Shown piece by piece: positions 61,612 to 64,000 of a stretch of 64,000 nt of DNA (position 1 is its first letter; each line of letters opens with the position of its first letter). Under the pieces are notes generated by a model that saw nothing but the letters and a program-made list of their open reading frames with translations, searched no databases and was not told the DNA's origin. The position numbers were made by a program, and so were the translations under genes. Source of the stretch: Rothia aerolata (GTDB lineage Bacteria; Actinomycetota; Actinomycetes; Actinomycetales; Micrococcaceae); the NCBI RefSeq assembly GCF_014635585.1, contig NZ_BMDC01000001.1:782139-846138 (forward strand), given 5' to 3'.

Positions 61612-61789
61612 GCCCTCATTTGATAGACTGACACCGTTACCTATGGTTGCCCGGTCGTAACGAGCAAACAGAACCTTTAATTTATTAGCACCGCGCCCTG
61701 GTTGGGTTGGTCGGCGCAGTTATTTCACGATCGGCTCCTTCACCCGCTTTACCCGCTTGCGGGAAAGCCCCTACATCTAGGATTCTTTC
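61612..61789 (+). other. Long leader region of the DEAD-box helicase gene
   Basis: 178 bases without a reading frame of note, after the DUF3107 terminator. A weak promoter may lie at 61612-61630 (TAGACT at 61625-61630). If so, the mRNA would carry a leader of about 150 nt, with a small CCCGC/GCGGG hairpin near 61755. No known riboswitch class is recognised. Confidence 0.4.
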
Positions 61790-63316
61790 GTGACAGAAGA
61801 CAAGAAAACTTTCCAAGACTACGGCGTGCGAGAAGACATCGCGGCTGCCCTGGCCGAAAAGGGTATCACCCACCCCTTCCCCATCCAGGCGCTGACCCTG
61901 CCCGTAGCTCTTGAGGGCCACGATATTATTGGCCAGGCAAAGACCGGTACCGGTAAGACCTTAGGCTTTGGCCTGCCCGCTATCCAGCGCGTGGTTGGCC
62001 GCGATGACGAGGGCTGGGAGAAGCTCAAGTCGCCGGGCGCCCCCCAGGCGCTGATCGTCGTCCCCACCCGCGAACTGGCTATCCAGGTGGGCTCCGACCT
62101 TGAGGCTGCCGCAGCCCAGCGCAACGCCCGCATCGTAACCCTCTACGGCGGCGTCCCCTACGAACCCCAGGTCAAGAAGCTCGACCGGGGCGCCGAAATC
62201 ATTGTGGGCACCCCCGGCCGCCTGATTGACCTGCACGGGCAGAAGAAGCTGGTTCTCTCCCAGGTCAAGATCGTAGTGCTCGATGAGGCAGACGAGATGC
62301 TGGATCTGGGCTTCTTGCCCGATGTGGAGAAGCTGCTCTCCTACCTGCCCGAGATTCGCCAGACCATGCTCTTCTCGGCCACCATGCCCGGGCCCGTGAC
62401 TACCATGGCCCGCCGCTACATGAACCGGCCCATGAACATTCAGGCCTCCACTCCCGAAGAGCTGGAGATGAAGACCAAGGCCTCAATTCGCCAGGTCATC
62501 TACCGTGCCCACCCGCTGGATAAGGACGAGCTGGTGGCGCGTATCCTGCGCGCTCGGGGCCGGGGCCGCACCATTATTTTCTCGGAGACCAAGCGCTCGG
62601 CAGCCAAGCTGGCCGAAGAGCTCAACTCCCGCGGTTTTGCCGCCGCAGCCCTGCACGGTGACCTCAACCAGGGCGCCCGCGAGCAGGCTCTCAAGGCTTT
62701 CCGTGATGACACCGTAGACGTGCTGGTGGCAACCGACGTGGCCGCCCGCGGTATCGACGTTGAAGACGTCACCCACGTCATTAACCTCCAGTGCCCCAAG
62801 GACGAAAAGGCCTACCTGCACCGCGTGGGCCGCACCGGCCGCGCCCAGGCTAAGGGCACCGCTGTCACCCTGGTGGACTGGGAGGACGTTCCCCGCTGGT
62901 CGCTCATTAACAAGGCGCTGGAGCTGGGCGTGCCCGAGCCGGTAGAGACCTACTCTTCTTCGGAGCACCTCTACGCCGATTTGGACATTCCCGCCGGGGC
63001 CAAGGGCCGCCTGCCCAAGGAGGAGCAGACCCGCACCGGCCTGGACCAGTCAGGCCAGGGTCGAAGCCCCCGCGGTGGCAGGGACGGCGCCGGTTCCGGC
63101 CGCGGAGGTCGCGGTGGCCGGTCAGGTTCGGGTAATAGTCGAGGACGCCGCCGCTCGGGTGAGCAGGGCGAGAAGAAGCACAGCCAGCGCGCTGAGAAGC
63201 CTCATAACGAAAAACCCAGGGCAGAGCGGGAGAAGTCGGTGGAGAAGACCGCGGACGGCGCCCGCCGTCGGCGTCGCCGCCGTAAGCCTGCGGCTGAGGG
63301 CAAGAAGGAATCCTAG
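61790..63316 (+). CDS. DEAD-box ATP-dependent RNA helicase
   Basis: The 508-residue RNA helicase has Q motif FQDYGVREDI and FPIQ, motif I AKTGTGKTLGF, Ia PTRELAIQV, Ib TPGRLIDL, II DEADEMLDLGF, III SAT, and VI HRVGRTGRAQA, followed by about 110 residues rich in Arg, Gly and Lys (GRGGRGGRSGSGN), an RNA-binding disordered tail. It is closest in form to the RhlE/Rv3211 class. GTG start. It is followed by a conserved-loop hairpin and a second perfect hairpin. Roles in cold adaptation or RNA turnover are family expectations. Confidence 0.94.
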   Translation: MTEDKKTFQDYGVREDIAAALAEKGITHPFPIQALTLPVALEGHDIIGQAKTGTGKTLGFGLPAIQRVVGRDDEGWEKLKSPGAPQALIVVPTRELAIQVGSDLEAAAAQRNARIVTLYGGVPYEPQVKKLDRGAEIIVGTPGRLIDLHGQKKLVLSQVKIVVLDEADEMLDLGFLPDVEKLLSYLPEIRQTMLFSATMPGPVTTMARRYMNRPMNIQASTPEELEMKTKASIRQVIYRAHPLDKDELVARILRARGRGRTIIFSETKRSAAKLAEELNSRGFAAAALHGDLNQGAREQALKAFRDDTVDVLVATDVAARGIDVEDVTHVINLQCPKDEKAYLHRVGRTGRAQAKGTAVTLVDWEDVPRWSLINKALELGVPEPVETYSSSEHLYADLDIPAGAKGRLPKEEQTRTGLDQSGQGRSPRGGRDGAGSGRGGRGGRSGSGNSRGRRRSGEQGEKKHSQRAEKPHNEKPRAEREKSVEKTADGARRRRRRRKPAAEGKKES

Positions 63317-63340
63317 AGTTCTTTCTCAGAGGCATCTATC

Positions 63341-63411
63341 CAGTCTGAGAGTGCTGGCCAACCTCCCTTAAACGCCAGCCCCGATGCCAGTTGGCCAGCA
63401 CTCTCAGACTG
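63341..63411 (+). repeat. Conserved-loop hairpin, copy 5 (after the DEAD-box gene)
   Basis: Perfect 22 bp arms (CAGTCTGAGAGTGCTGGCCA plus AC) and a 27 nt loop containing CCCTTAAACGCCAGCCCCGA then TGCCA, identical to copy 1. It begins 24 bases beyond the stop codon, in gene orientation. Confidence 0.9.
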
Positions 63412-63440
63412 TCTCGTGGGCCTTTGAAGAAACCTCTCGA

Positions 63441-63496
63441 TACACATGGGGAGCGCCAGTACACGTATAGATGTGTACTGGCGCTCCCCATGTGTA
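63441..63496. terminator. Perfect 24 bp hairpin between convergent genes
   Basis: Arms of 24 bp without mismatch (TACACATGGGGAGCGCCAGT plus ACAC), loop GTATAGAT. It lies ten bases from the PHP gene stop and probably ends that leftward transcript, with copy 5 serving the helicase. Confidence 0.82.
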
Positions 63497-63506
63497 CTGA
63501 ACCGTT

Positions 63507-64000
63507 TTATACCCCCGCCAGCTCTCGAATCCGCGCCACGGTTTCAGCAGGGGTGGTGTTCTCCCCTAGCCGGTTGGGCTTACCCGCCCCGTGGTAGTCA
63601 GAAGACCCGGTAATTAGCAAGTCATGAGAGCGGGCCAGCGAAGCCAGCCACCGCTGGTCCTCTGGTGCGTTATCGCGGTGGAAGACCTCAAGGCCAGCAA
63701 GCCCGGCGACAATCATCTCTTCAATCAGCTCCGGGGAAGCAATCCGCCCGCGGCTACGCGCCCGCGGGTGTGCCATCACGGGAACTCCACCGGCGGCACG
63801 TACCAGGCGGACGGCGTCCACAGGGTCCACCGCGTAGTGCGGCACATAGTAGCGCGAACGCGGGGTCAGAATCGAAGCAAAAGCCTCAGAACGATCGGCC
63901 ACCACCCCTGCGGCTACCAGGGCATCGGCCAGATGGGGGCGACCCACGGTAGCGCCCTCGCCGGTCTGGGCCAGAACGTCGTCCCAGCAGATCGGATAGT
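63507..64000 (-). CDS. PHP-domain phosphoesterase, N-terminus beyond the window
   Basis: The C-terminal 165 or so residues of a polymerase-and-histidinol-phosphatase protein. GRPHLADALVAAGVV, GGVPVMAHPRARSR with a metal histidine, LEVFHRDN and LLITGSSDYHGAGKPNRLGE with the final aspartate-histidine pair are typical of the YciV/TrpH-like (RNase AM) family, which hydrolyses 3',5'-nucleotide bisphosphates or short RNA. The frame remains open to the last base, so the gene is cut by the window end; the ATG at 63947 is internal. Confidence 0.85.
   Translation of the reverse strand, partial: YPICWDDVLAQTGEGATVGRPHLADALVAAGVVADRSEAFASILTPRSRYYVPHYAVDPVDAVRLVRAAGGVPVMAHPRARSRGRIASPELIEEMIVAGLAGLEVFHRDNAPEDQRWLASLARSHDLLITGSSDYHGAGKPNRLGENTTPAETVARIRELAGV

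Overview
The window looks like a chromosomal segment of a high-GC actinobacterium of the family Micrococcaceae; Rothia is my best guess, from overall gene content and order rather than from any search. Actinobacterial markers include the coproporphyrin-type haem operon with HemQ/ChdC, AdnAB and UvrD2 helicases, a UPF0182 membrane protein, a DUF2342 zincin, DUF3107, the parA-scpA-scpB-rluB-tyrA-cmk-der segment, and several GTG/TTG or apparently leaderless starts. I see no rRNA, prophage, insertion sequence or CRISPR array. Almost everything is core chromosome; the only module that looks accessory is a RelE/YefM pair.

Layout. 0-7 kb: udk, a NiaP-like MFS carrier with an acyl-CoA synthetase, a flavin-dependent oxidoreductase flanked by two copies of a nested TGTACA palindrome, tRNA-Pro(GGG) and a CynX-type MFS exporter. 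6.8-14.8 kb: leftward chromosome-maintenance block parA, (yefM-relE), scpA, scpB, rluB, tyrA, cmk, der. 14.9-21.3 kb: complete methylcitrate (propionate) module, prpE divergent from prpR-prpD-prpB-prpC, with two identical TTTGTATACAT boxes between them. 21.3-27.7 kb: 5-oxoprolinase locus pxpA-pxpBC plus a fused biotin carboxylase/BCCP protein and a GntR regulator, divergent from an NRAMP-fold transporter that lacks the metal-site motifs. 28-29.5 kb: fmdB-formamidase. 29.7 kb: initiator tRNA-fMet. 29.9-36 kb: UPF0182 protein, YlbL-type PDZ/Lon protease, DUF2342 zincin. 35.9-49.7 kb: DNA repair block (YgjP-like peptidase, UvrD2, NudC, phosphotransferase, AdnB, AdnA, DnaQ-like exonuclease) and a ThrE-type exporter. 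49.8-60.5 kb: the haem pathway, hemA rightward and hemE-Y-Q-H-C-D-B-L leftward. 60.5-64 kb: TetR, DUF3107, DEAD-box helicase and a PHP protein cut by the window end.

The most unusual material is between genes. Five hairpins (9.1, 52.2, 52.3, 56.3 and 63.3 kb) share a nearly invariant 25-27 nt loop containing CCCTTAAACGCCAGCCCCGA, while their 19-26 bp stems differ completely in sequence yet stay self-complementary; one of them forms the last codons of hemD. A second group of long, near-perfect hairpins with locus-specific arms of 19-24 bp closes many transcription units (6.7, 14.8, 27.8, 29.6, 29.9, 49.7 and 63.4 kb). A third element, the TGTACA nested palindrome, occurs twice with a compensatory base-pair change. 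These three families are my main candidates for something undescribed. The second candidate is enzymatic: the 5-oxoprolinase locus carries every domain type found in urea carboxylase (BC, BCCP and KipI/KipA-like CT), split over two proteins.
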